The position numbers and the translations under genes were made by a program. The notes beneath the pieces are model-generated. The model did no database searches. It saw only the letters and a list, made by a program, of their open reading frames with translations, and was not told the DNA's origin. Shown here one piece after another: positions 54,270-64,000 of a stretch of 64,000 nucleotides of DNA (its first letter is position 1; every line of letters starts with the position of its first letter). The DNA comes from Adiantum capillus-veneris (taxonomy: Eukaryota; Streptophyta; Polypodiopsida; Polypodiales; Pteridaceae), in the NCBI GenBank assembly GCA_014529385.2, contig CM043942.1, positions 19,357,991 through 19,421,990 of the forward strand, in the 5' to 3' direction.

Positions 54270-55868
54270 TTAAACCGTATCTGCTGGTTGAGGAAGTCTT
54301 TGTTGTTGTAACTTCAATTTCCGCTTTAAAATCCTGATTTTGGCCTCCTCCTGTGCTTGAGCTTTTGTCTCATTTGCTTTGTTCTTGCGCTCCTTCGTAG
54401 CATGGATTTTTGCAAGCATCTCTGAGGTTAGTGGTAGGTTGTACTTCTTTAATCTGCAACCACTAATCCAATTAGGCATCTCTTCTCCCTCTAATGTCGC
54501 AAGCTTAATGGCACCGCTAGATGATATGTCATGAATCACATAGGGTCCATTGCCTCGCTTTTTGAGTTTTCGAGAATGTTGTTTCAGGGTATACATTAAG
54601 ATGTAATCCCCCGTAGCAAATTCCTTGCTGATAACATGTTGATCAAAGAATGATTTCATGTTTCGTTTTTGCGCGTAGATTGATGCAATAGCTCTCAATC
54701 TAGTTTCATCCAGTTTTTTCAGGTTATCTATTTGATTGGATAATTCATGGCCCGTTCATTCTAGTTCTTTAGCTACCCTAAGTGTGGGGATAAGAAATTC
54801 AAGTGGCAAAATCACTTGAATTCCATAAACCATGTTGAACGGAGTCATTCCGATCGAGGTTTTGTACGCTACTCTATATGCCCATAAAGCTGAATGCAGC
54901 TTCTGATCCTAGTCGGCTCTCGATTCATTAACAATTTTCGTGAGAATAGTCACCAAAATCTTGTTCGTACTTTTTACTTGGCCATTAGCTTGTGGGTGAT
55001 AGGGAGCTGACTTCCTGTGAATTACCATGAATTCATCCAATAGGAATTCGATTACTTCATTGATGAAATGAGTCCCTCTATCGCTCACTATCTCTATTGG
55101 TAAGCCATACCTGGTGAAAATGTTCTCATACAAAAAGTGTGATGTCGTTTTTTGCATCATTTTTGGTTGTGGCTTTCACTTCAACCCACTTTGTTAGATA
55201 ATCTGTTGCCACAATAATGTATTGAGCATGCGTTTTATATCCAGGAGGCGCAATTGGTCCTAAAAAATCTATTCCCCATTTTGCAAACGCTCTTTCCCCC
55301 ATCATTGGCCTCAAGGGCATGTCATCTCGTGCTCTAGGAATCTTTGTCCTCTGGAAATCATCACATCGTTTCACAAACTCTTCAGCGTCCATGAATAGTG
55401 TGGGCCACCATATGCCAGCAATAAGAATTTCTTTGGCCGTTTTGTCAAATGTCCTCCAGCTTGTCTGCCATGTGCTTGCTCTAAGATAGGAACGTATTCC
55501 TCTTCCGTCGCACACATTCTCAATTGATTGTCTTTTCCCCTCTTGTAAAGATTGTCCTCAATCAATACATAGTTTTCCGCCTCTTTCCTGATTGTTTTGA
55601 TATGTGATTTACTCATCCCTTCAGGCAGTATTCTAGTGGTGAGGTATTCTACAATGTAGTTACTCCATCTGGGTGCTACAGATAATTTGAATAGAGTTGC
55701 GTGTTCTATCGGCTTTTGAAAAGTGCAGACAATACACAATTTGATATGCATATGAACACTTCGTTGCATTTTCGGCCAATATACACCCATTCTCATCAAT
55801 CTTTGATACGTCTGTGCATGCCCATTGTGAATCCCCGTTGTTTGTACATGAGCCTGGTTGAGATACAA
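54270..55868 (-). pseudogene. Integrase of E4 with doubled H2C2 module
   Basis: First module NQAHVQTTGIH...CIVC in 55371-55868. The second (EQAHGRQAGGH...) shifts frame and ends CDDF, losing the last cysteine. The core KWGIDFLGPI and IVSDRGTHF is in 54909-55515. The DD35E glutamate is lysine (NGQVKSTNK). The C-terminal GDYILMYTLKQHSRKLKK and CRLKKYNLPLTSEML are in 54270-54698. The doubling is thus shared with family I. Confidence 0.75.
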
Positions 55869-55910
55869 GTCCTGTTCACTTGATTCAACACAAAGCCTAA
55901 GGATTTGATC

Positions 55911-57437
55911 CTATCCCTGTTTGTATAGCCTTTCAGCCAACATTACCAATGATTTGGATGCTGCAATGGTAGATGGTTGTCTTGTCAAATTCAATGATCC
56001 AATAGTCAACAAAGAAATTACATCCTCGCTCCATCTTGGAACCATTTTTATGTTGAAGAGATATGCATTTGGCAAATCATCATCAACTCCTACAGGGTTC
56101 TCTCCATGCACCATTCTAGATAAATGATCCGCCCTTTGGTGTGTAGTTCCTTTTTTTACTACAACCGTGAAGTCAAACTCAAGCAGTATGATAAACCATC
56201 GGTACTATCCGCCCCATACTGCAAGGTTTGTTTACCAAGTACAGCAGTGCTTGGTGATCAACGAAGAATACAAATTTATTGGAAAGTAGGTAATGTCTAA
56301 ACTTTTTCACAGCATAGATCATACCCAAACCCTCCCTTTCAGTTGTTGTGTAATTCTTCTTTGCACTATTTAGTTGTCTACTGGAGTAACTGATTCCATG
56401 TTGTTTTCTCCACGTTGTGCAAGTATGCATCCTATAGCATATGCTGATGCATCTACGTGGACGTGGAATATCTTTTCCCAATCCGGAGCCTTCAAAATTG
56501 GAGCGGATATCAATCTTTGCTTCAAAGTTTGAAAAGCTTTCTCGCACTCATCTGTCCACTCAAATTTAGTTATCAACGCGTAAAGTGGTTTTGCAATTAT
56601 AGCGTATGAGTAGATAAATCTACGATAATATCCACAATGGCCCATAAATGCATGTACCTCTTTTTACCTTTACTGGTCGTGGTAGATTAGCAATTACGTT
56701 GATCTTCTCCATGTCTGTCGAAATACCATTTTTGGACACTATATGTCCCATTATTTTGCTTTGTCTCACCATGAAGACACATTTCTCCGGATTCAGGAAA
56801 ATCCGATACAGTCTGCATTTGTTGAACACTTTGGTCAAGTGCTCTATGTGCTCCAATCTTACGAGAGAGTGAACGCATAAGTCATCCATGTAAATTTCTA
56901 AGAACTGCCTTAGATATTCTTTAAAAGCATGACCCATCAGCCTCTAAAATGTGGCTGGTGCATTCATTAAGCCAAAAGCCATTACCCTGAATGCAAAAAT
57001 GCCCCATTCAGTTGCAAAAGCCATCTTGTGCTAATCCTCTGGCTTTATTGCAAGTTGGTTTTAGCCTGAAAAGCCATCTAAGAAACTGTAGGCTTCTTTT
57101 CCTGCCACTCTTTCTATTACATGATCAGTAATGGGGAGGGGATAGTTGTCCCGAATCGTAGCAGCGTTTACCTTCTTGAGATTGACACACACTCTCAACT
57201 TTCCATTTTTCTTCGGGACCACCACAATCGGTGAAACCCACTCTCACTGTGCTCAATTTCGTAAATAAACTCTGCCTCTTTCAGCTTATCTATCTCCTCC
57301 TTGATCTTCCTTGCAAATATCTCATTGTAAGTATAAGGACGTTGTCTGCTTGGTTTGGCGTCATTCTTAAGGGGTATTGTGTGTTGACAGATACTTGGAT
57401 CCACCCCCTTAAGATCTTTGTATGACCATCCAAACAC
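55911..57437 (-). pseudogene. Reverse transcriptase and RNase H of E4
   Basis: RT N-terminus 57195-57437 (FGWSYKDLKGVDPSICQHTIP). The palm, with YSFLDGFSG and stops, lies near 57050, and YMDD is in 56620-56937. RNase H is in 56179-56645 and 55911-56114: HVDASAYAIGCILAQRG, NYTTTEREGLGMIYA, FFVDHQALLYLVNKP. Many in-frame stops (57060, 57030, 56945) show decay. Confidence 0.8.
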
Positions 57438-58728
57438 ATCTCTATACTATTTTAGTGTAGCTATCAAAAGCTTTTCCTCTTCTTCAGTAAGATCTGTGGC
57501 AATATATGCAGGTTTCGGATCTTCTCGTGGCTCTACTAGGTCTATTCGTTTGGCTTTTTCAGGACAGTCGTATGATGTACCAGGTTCCCTCAATTCTCTC
57601 ATCGGTTTTTGCACTATTATTTTTCTATCTTGTATGGTATACTTCTTATAGTGGGACGGCACATCCATCTTGTCAGAATTCGTGTCCTCATCTGTTTCCA
57701 TTTCAATTGTCCATATGTCTTTGAGGGTCCGTCTAAGCTTATTGTACTCTGTTTTGGTCATTCTAGACCCTATTTCCCTCTCCTTATGTGTCTCAGTCGT
57801 TTGCTTTTCGCGCTTGTTCTTCTTGTTGTTTTTCCATGGTTTAGTTAAATTTGATAAACCGGTCAGTGACCTTGTCTTTGACACAATCGTCAGCCTTTAC
57901 AAGCCTTAGATATCCCGTTCTGTCATTGACAAGAGGCATCGGTTTATGCTTATTCGATCTTGATTTCCTTGTTCTCTTTGTTCTATACCGCTCTTGTCAA
58001 CTAGGTTTTTGGTTTTTAGCAAACTCGTAAAACCTGCCCGGTCTCGACATATACTTCCTATTTGTCTCCAATCCACTTGATCTTTCGTCATCAGCATCTA
58101 TCATTTGGATTTCATCACCCAGTGATGGAAGATCATCACTTAGTGAATCTGTGAATTCCTCCTCTATTCGATTCCTATCGCCCACTACAAATATCTCATC
58201 AACTATTCTTTTATACTCAGTGTCACGTAATGGTTCTTCCTGTTCCTCGCTATCGGATCCCGACTCAAGGATGACGCTAGCCATTTGCAACGTTACTAGG
58301 TCGTATCCCTCATCGTCACAAAATTTTGTAGGCGTGCATTCGTTAACACATACATCCAAGGTTGACAATATTTGAGTCCACCCAAATGGCTCAAATAAAT
58401 GTTCAGGGAAAGGTTCTGTGAGATACGCCTTGTCTTCTATGGACCTTTCCAACACGCGTTCTTCTTTGATTAAGTCTCCACAATCAGATGCTCCACACAT
58501 CCAGACATTTTCTTTCGTTTGTAACCACGCAGGTATTTCTTTTCCATTCACTCTGGTTGAATCAAATTCTTGCACTGGTGTTTTTGCAACATCTCTATAG
58601 CTGTGATCCTTCATGTTGATTTTTGTTATTAGCTCCTCATGCCTTAGGTAAATTTGGTTGTACCCCCAATCTTGTAGCATTTTGAGTTTATGCATAAAAG
58701 GTCGCCCCGAAATAATGTCAAAGTTGTT
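57438..58728 (-). pseudogene. PR1-RT connecting region of E4
   Basis: Open 57447-57884 (basic linker and HYKKYTIQDRKIIV, as in E1) and 57997-58755. Shared with family I: FDIISGRPFM (end of PR1), MLQDWGYNQIYLRHEE, MCGASDCG and STLDVC. The CG(S/A)SxCG pair of cysteines is kept in E1, E2 and E4. Confidence 0.6.
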
Positions 58729-59016
58729 GGGTGAAAGCATGTTAACCTGTCGCACTTTTTGTGCTAGTTAGCAGTTTCAAGTTAGCACATCTTCGAAAAG
58801 TTGGGCGTCCAGTAAATTTTTTACAAATAATATCAAAATTTGTCAGAGGTTGTACATTTGGATTCCTTGTTTCAAGTGCTTTCTATTGATATATCATATG
58901 TCATAGATCTTGGAGATGTAGCTCAAGTTATTGTACTAGTTAGCATATGTCAAAATTGTGCTAGTTAGCATTGTCCGGGACATGAAAAAGCATGACAGGT
59001 TAACATGCTTTCACCC
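58729..59016. mobile_element. MITE, 288 bp, inserted in PR1 of E4
   Basis: A perfect 23-bp terminal inverted repeat beginning GGGTGAAAGCATG (58729-58751 and 58994-59016) is flanked by TGTT on both sides (58725-58728, 59017-59020). Removing it and one TGTT restores the frame between VDVEKT and NFDIISGRP. The interior has no ORF but repeats GTGCTAGTTAGCA at 58761 and 58958, with partial copies near 58781 and 58935. The superfamily is not clear from these ends; a 4-bp duplication is unusual for common plant MITEs. Confidence 0.85.
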
Positions 59017-60508
59017 TGTTCGTTTTCTCGACATCTACCATGGCAAAGGTGTGCTCATAGTTAATTCCACACGAAGTTAAAACTATTTGGTCCAGGACTC
59101 CCAATGGTCTCTCTACATACCCATCTGCAAGTTACAGTTTCATTCTCGTCTTTCTGAGAGCTGGACGGCCCCATTTCTCCGAGATTTTCTTTGTAGCAAT
59201 CGCAACTCCCGCTCCACTGTCTAGGATAACTATCGTCTTTATATCCTGATATTCGACAGGTAAGGTTGTATTACCTTCCTCACCTTCACAGTAATCTCTG
59301 ACCTTGTTTATGGGCACAGGGTTTGTCTGAAGAGGAATCTTTATTCCTTTGTTCTCCAAATGTTTTCCCATGTCTACCCGTAAGTGTGGTCTGACTCTCA
59401 AGAGTTCTGACAGTGTGATTGTTGTGAATGTTACAGGTGTCGACAGCATCTCTTGAAGACTTTTTGAGTCAATCATTTGCAGAATAGCTCTCATTTGGGA
59501 TGGAACTAATCTTATCTCCGATTGTGCCTCGTGTTCACCTATAAATGAAGGCAAGGTTTTCAGGGATTGAGCTTTGCTTTCCATCGAAACCTCCATTCCT
59601 GCATCTCCATAAAGAGATTGTATATCTCCTAGATAAAATTCGTTGTCCAAGTTAACCTTAGGAATTGGTGCAGACTGTAATGTCGCGCTTCCGTTCTTTC
59701 TATTTCTAATGGTTTCCCATAAGTGTTGTGGCCATGGTTCTTCCACTTCTAGAATTGGCATTATAGTCATTGACCTAGCATCATCAGTGGTGTTCGGCAC
59801 CACTCGGTGATCCAATGACAATATAGTTTCAGAACTGGGTTCATTTACTTGTTCTGATTCATCGATCTTCATTTTTTCTCGCTCTTTGTGAATCAACACT
59901 TCTTGTTCTGGGGTCCTAATCGCATTAGGTTCCATCAATGCCTGGGCTATTTCAATGAGGTGTTTACACATTTCCAAACTCTTCGTTTCCACTTCTGGTT
60001 CAGGGTAAGTCAACCATCTCTGCTCTAAGGTTTGGTTTGTTTCTAGCCTTGCTTCATATGCTGTTAATAGGGCATCTAAAGGCTCTAGCACTTTCTCGAC
60101 CAAGACTGATCCCCCTGAGGATGCTTTCCTTGGCTTGTTGTTGTCCTCAGCAGTTTTACTATCTCTCTCTTGTTTCAGTTGCTCTTTTGATTCATGTAAT
60201 TCATTTTGCATGGCAATTTGGATTTTAATCCTTCTTGCTTTCATTCTGTCTTGTTTCGCCTTCCAAGATTTCCACTGTGTTCTCACAGATAAACTCTCGT
60301 TTTCCGTGGGTATTGGCAACTCGACCTTTTCTTCCAATGGCTTGTTTTTCTCTAAGTCCTTGGCTTGGGCTCTGGTTACCGCATTGATCTGGATCATGGG
60401 TTCGGTTTCTGATCCACTGCTTGCACTTGGTAACACCTCCACAATATTCATAGTTGCTTTTTCCTTGTTGTCCGGATTCCTTGGGCAATCTGGCAGTATG
60501 TGATTCAC
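59017..60508 (-). pseudogene. Gag C-terminus and PR1 of E4
   Basis: 458 codons open (59132-60508). It starts in the last zinc knuckle (NHILPDCPRNP) and has a Lys/Glu-rich region with SSGGSVLVEKVLEPLDALLTAYEARL, as in E1. It ends in PR1 with TIVILDSGAGVAIATKKI (D-S-G at 59213-59221). The remainder of PR1 is split by the MITE. Confidence 0.7.
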
Positions 60509-62901
60509 ACCACACCCATCACAAAATTTTCACTCTTTCACCCTTGAAAGGACAACTACGCTCCCAATGATCTGAACTTCCACAGTTATATCACAGTCCA
60601 ATTGGTGGTTGATTTTGAGGAGGTGGTCCCATAGGTTGTCCCGCCCTATTAGGATATCCTCTTGGTTTGTAGTTCTAGTTCGCAATGAACATTGGCGTTC
60701 TTTCGTCCACCAAATATTGATCCCTCGAAGGTTGTGCTACATACCTTGGTGGTGCCATACCCTCATTATTTCCCCACGGTTGATAGGCTTCATCTACGTA
60801 CATCTGTGATTCAGATTCAATTACGTAAGGCTCATTCGGTTCCTCGTAATAAGAAATTTGAGGCGTACTATTTGTTCCTGGTGATGCTTCATAAGGTTGA
60901 GCATACTGATCATGGCCCTATTTTCCTGTGGTAAAGGAGGTTGTTGACCCAACACAGGTTGAGGTCAGTCTGCTCCTGCTACCATATTCACATTTGGCCC
61001 AATTTGATATCTTGGAGGAGGTGGCTGGGGTGGTCCTACTGGAGGTCCATACGGACTTTCCCTCACATAGTTTTTGTTGTAAAAACACTCATCCGTGCCA
61101 TGGTTCGTCTATTTTTTCTCTATTGCGCACCATTTCAGTACTCGTCCATTCGCAACTGGTACTTTCGGCTATTGTGTGCACCACGGCGTCGGGTGATCCC
61201 CCCCACATATGTCACATTTCCTCATCTGAGGTTGTCTCATCCCCGGATTTGATCTCATATGTTGTTGCATTCTCTTCGTTACTTCCACTATCATTTGGTC
61301 AGCTGTCGGCATCAAAGAAGCCGGAGCATCTTTCTTGGTAGAGGGTTCACTCTTAATAGATGAAGAGCCATTGGTTACTGAATCAGTATCCTCTGACACT
61401 TCCCCATATTCTTTGCATTTATCAACAAGATATAACACTTCCCTTGTAACCTGTTCAAATGTGCTACAGGCTTTCAAGTGAAGGTCCTTTTTCAAGGTTT
61501 CGTTTCTAAGTCCTTCAATGAAGAGCACAGACAATCTCTCGTCCTGCGGTAATTCTCTCCCTGGGCACCTCTCAATGTATTGCTTGAATCTCAAGGATGC
61601 TTCCTTCACTTTTTCGTTCTCCTTTTGTTTAAAAGCATATATCTGTGATACAGTATTATGCTTTATACCCCGTTTTGAGAATTCTTCCGTGAATTCCCCC
61701 AATACATGTTTAATATTTGGACAAGTTTTAAGGTTCAAAGGTTGAAACCATGTTAAGGCCGTCCCTTCCAAGGTCAGCCCGAATCCCTCATATTGAGTAT
61801 GGAAATAAGTGATCTGCTCTGCTCTTAAGACTTGCTTGAAGAGCGACACATGGGCATATGGATCCCCTGATCCGCTATACTTCTTTGGCATACACTTTGC
61901 TACCTGGGATGGCCTAATCTGTCCATGGTCTGCGACCAATCTCAATGCTCCCGCGTCTCAACTTAATCGTTCTCGTACATCATGGATGTCGTGGGTTGCT
62001 CTCGTTGGCTCCCCAACCACGAATCTACTACTAGGAGGCAAACGTGATGGTACTGCTGCAAATGTCGGACCTACTATGGTATGTGTAGAGTAGGAACCGC
62101 ACTACCCCGATTTGTAGCCATTGATTCTCTGGAACGTAATGTTCCCATGGGGCTTGGCATAGAATACTGAGGTCGACTGAAAGAATCAGCTGCATGAGTC
62201 CTCTCTCCACCTGTTGCCGTCAGGTCTGGCATGACATGTGTAGATGCTGGTCTCAGTGTGCTTGGAGTGACATAATAATGGTGGAGTGGTCCCCCAAAGT
62301 ATGTATATCCTTCCAACTCCTTTTTATCGATTGCTATGTATCGTCTTCCATATTTGTCGTATGCGACAATTTTCGTTTCTGATTCCTCTGTGTAGGTGAA
62401 GACATATAGTCTTTTCCGCTCTGTCAACTCATCGACGTAGGGTTCCTCACATCTATAATAGAGATCTTCCTCTCCGTTATTATACTTGTATAACCCCACG
62501 TAGACGTTGTCTGTGTTGATTCTCAAAGTTTCATTTTATCGCCTTAATCTCGCATTAGGGAAGCTCATTGTTGGTGCTTTCTCCTCAGGCTCTACATCGA
62601 CTTTGGCTTTCGTGCCCATCAATCCCCACTTGTCCACAATGTTAGGATTCAGGACTACCAAGTACATGATACCTTTTTCATCTAGGTACCTATCTCCGCT
62701 ATAGCTCACAAGCACTAAGTCCTTGAACTCACTTGATCTATCCTCTATTTTCACACAGTAGCGGTCCATACCATCTTTGTAGATCTTGGCACCTTGCTTA
62801 TTGTCATACTGATACTTGATGAACAATAGCTTCATTGTGGTCGAAGGGTTTGATGGTCCTGCTGCCATGTTTTCTCTTTCATTTAGGTTTAAATGTCCCA
62901 A
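60509..62901 (-). pseudogene. Gag of E4
   Basis: N-domain 62536-62901 and 62074-62526 (KIYKDGMDRYCVKIEDRSSE, RYLDEKGIMYLVVLNP). Capsid 61169-61945: KYSGSGDPYAHVSLF, FGLTLEGTALTWFQ, LGEFTEEFSKRGI. Zinc knuckles are CDICGGDHPTPWC, the WCAIEKK-NHGTDEC motif, YNCGSSDHWERSC and CDGCGVNHILPDC. Several have only three residues before the His. Frames change at about 62530 and 61170, and stops are present. The likely start is the ATG at 62868 (MAAGPSNPS) or at 62901. Confidence 0.65.
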
Positions 62902-62954
62902 GTGTTCCGTGAAATACTCGTCAGATCTCTCTGAAGAAGTATCGAAAATAATTT

Positions 62955-63164
62955 TGACGGGAGCAAAGCGAACCCCGAACCCCCGATGGCCTCTAAAACA
63001 CCGGGGACCGAATGGCGCGCCTCGAGCCTGTCATGGTAAATCAAACAGGGGCACCACCTAGCTTCAGCGGCTAGGACGCAAACAACACACCACCATAACA
63101 AAGTTTTCATCCAAGAGAGATGGATGCTTTGGAGTAATGATGAAGAGGAAAGGGAATGAGATCA

Positions 63165-63205
<41 letters not shown>

Positions 63206-64000
63206 GGGAGGGGGTATAGCGGCTTAGTACTTAGGCACCACAAAAGTATGGCGAATCCGCACACCCTTCACACATACACAAGCTCACTCCAAAACACAAG
63301 ACTAGGTGGCAATTCCGCACACCTCACATGGGCAAAACATTGCAAGAAAACATACTCACAAAACCTCAAGCTTTATTTAATGAATTAGGCGATGAAATGG
63401 GGAGCATAGGGTAGGGGAATGAGAAGGGAGAGAGTGGTAGAGCACATGGCGGATAGGTGGGAGGTGATGGCAAAGACTCGCACGAGGATTATGGCCATCA
63501 TCCTTCATTTAGTTGCTCTTCATCTTCCATAGCCAAGGGTGTAGAGGTCATGCTCAAAACAAGCATGGTGATTGCGGTGATGGTGATGGTGATGGTGTGG
63601 GTGTGTGTGTGTGCACTAGGCACACACAGTGCATAGTGTGTTCTTTGGTGATGTTGTGTGTGTTTGTGTGATGGTGACCCCTCTTTATATAGGGGAGGAG
63701 GGGGGAGAAATTCTAGAATTTAGAAATAAAGAAATCATTATCTACATAGGCCATGTGACTGTGGGCCCCACTTGTCTGGTTGTGTGTATATGTGCCAAAA
63801 CAGTAGTTTCATGAGAGAGACTAAGAGAGAGAGATGGGTTGATGAAAAAAAGTGAGAGGTGACATGGAGAATAAAGTAATTACAAGAGGGGAGTGTGTTC
63901 AGAGGTGAATCTATGTGCAGATGTGTGTGAACACAAGAAAAATCAGGTAACCACCGGGTGGGGATGGGTCTGTGGGCACCTTTTTCAGTGAAACTGAGTG
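62955..64000 (-). mobile_element. Second copy of the solo-LTR family, cut by the window edge
   Basis: It matches the reverse complement of the 3' 1,050 bp of 29027-30562, including the AATAAA region, the CTATATAAAG box (near 63690) and a GA run of different length (about 63165-63202). It ends GCTCCCGTCA, as the other ends CTCCTGTCA. It lies about 50 bp upstream of E4 gag, hence in that element's leader. Whether it is solo or part of a full element cannot be seen. Confidence 0.8.

Larger units (their letters stand above)
48445..62954 (-). mobile_element. Large Ty3/gypsy element E4 (family II)
   Basis: Minus strand: gag, PR1, connector, RT, RNase H, doubled-H2C2 integrase, PR2, spacer, ORF3, PPT and 3' LTR in that order. 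It has the same gene order as family I at clearly lower similarity, and lacks the internal PPT and four-unit array. The 5' leader is interrupted at 62955 by an LTR of another family, so its own 5' LTR is outside. The 3' flank CAAAC (48440-48444) should recur beyond the far end. Confidence 0.85.

Overview
The window is a nest of plant LTR retrotransposons. I found no convincing host gene, tRNA, rRNA or CRISPR. The host is probably a land plant with a repeat-rich genome. The evidence is Ty3/gypsy Gag-Pol proteins, a primer-binding site of the TGGCGCC...GCCGGGGAC type used by plant elements, a Ty1/copia relic and a MITE. I cannot name the species; a seedless plant or gymnosperm is only a guess.

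Layout. 39-1745 is a small copia deletion derivative with a perfect 5-bp target duplication. 1751-7665 (minus) is an old, broken Ty3/gypsy element, called D here. 7665-12022 (minus) is the 3' half of a large gypsy element (family I): a third ORF, ORF3, plus an array of palindromes. 12023-17646 (plus) is the 3' half of a related element (family III). 17706-32751 (plus) is the 5' half of a family I element (E1): LTR, PBS, leader, gag, PR1, RT, RNase H, integrase and a second protease, PR2. It carries a nested solo LTR at 29027-30562. 32752-33800 (minus) is a gag fragment of another family. 33842-46343 (minus) is a 5'-truncated family I element (E2) running from Pol to its 3' LTR. 46407-48444 (plus) is a gag fragment split by a probable solo LTR. 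48445-62954 (minus) is a family II element (E4) with a MITE inside PR1. 62955-64000 is a second copy of the solo-LTR family.

Families I, II and III form one unusual lineage. Gag-Pol has two successive H2C2 integrase zinc modules and a second retropepsin-like domain fused after the integrase. In the env position lies ORF3, a protein I do not recognise, with conserved ends around a proline-rich and coiled-coil middle. Each family has its own CG-centred palindrome, found both in its LTR and at intervals of about 270-295 bp upstream of ORF3. Each also has a short hairpin directly before the 3' polypurine tract; its stem differs between families but stays paired. These covarying sites are the best candidates for an undescribed system.

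The 7665-12022 block and E1 appear to be two halves of one family I element, split by an inversion of about 20.7 kb (12023-32751). Their broken ends meet in uninterrupted E2 with only 9 bp missing. Nearly all reading frames carry stops or frameshifts, so these are mostly relics, and domain calls rest on reading through the lesions.
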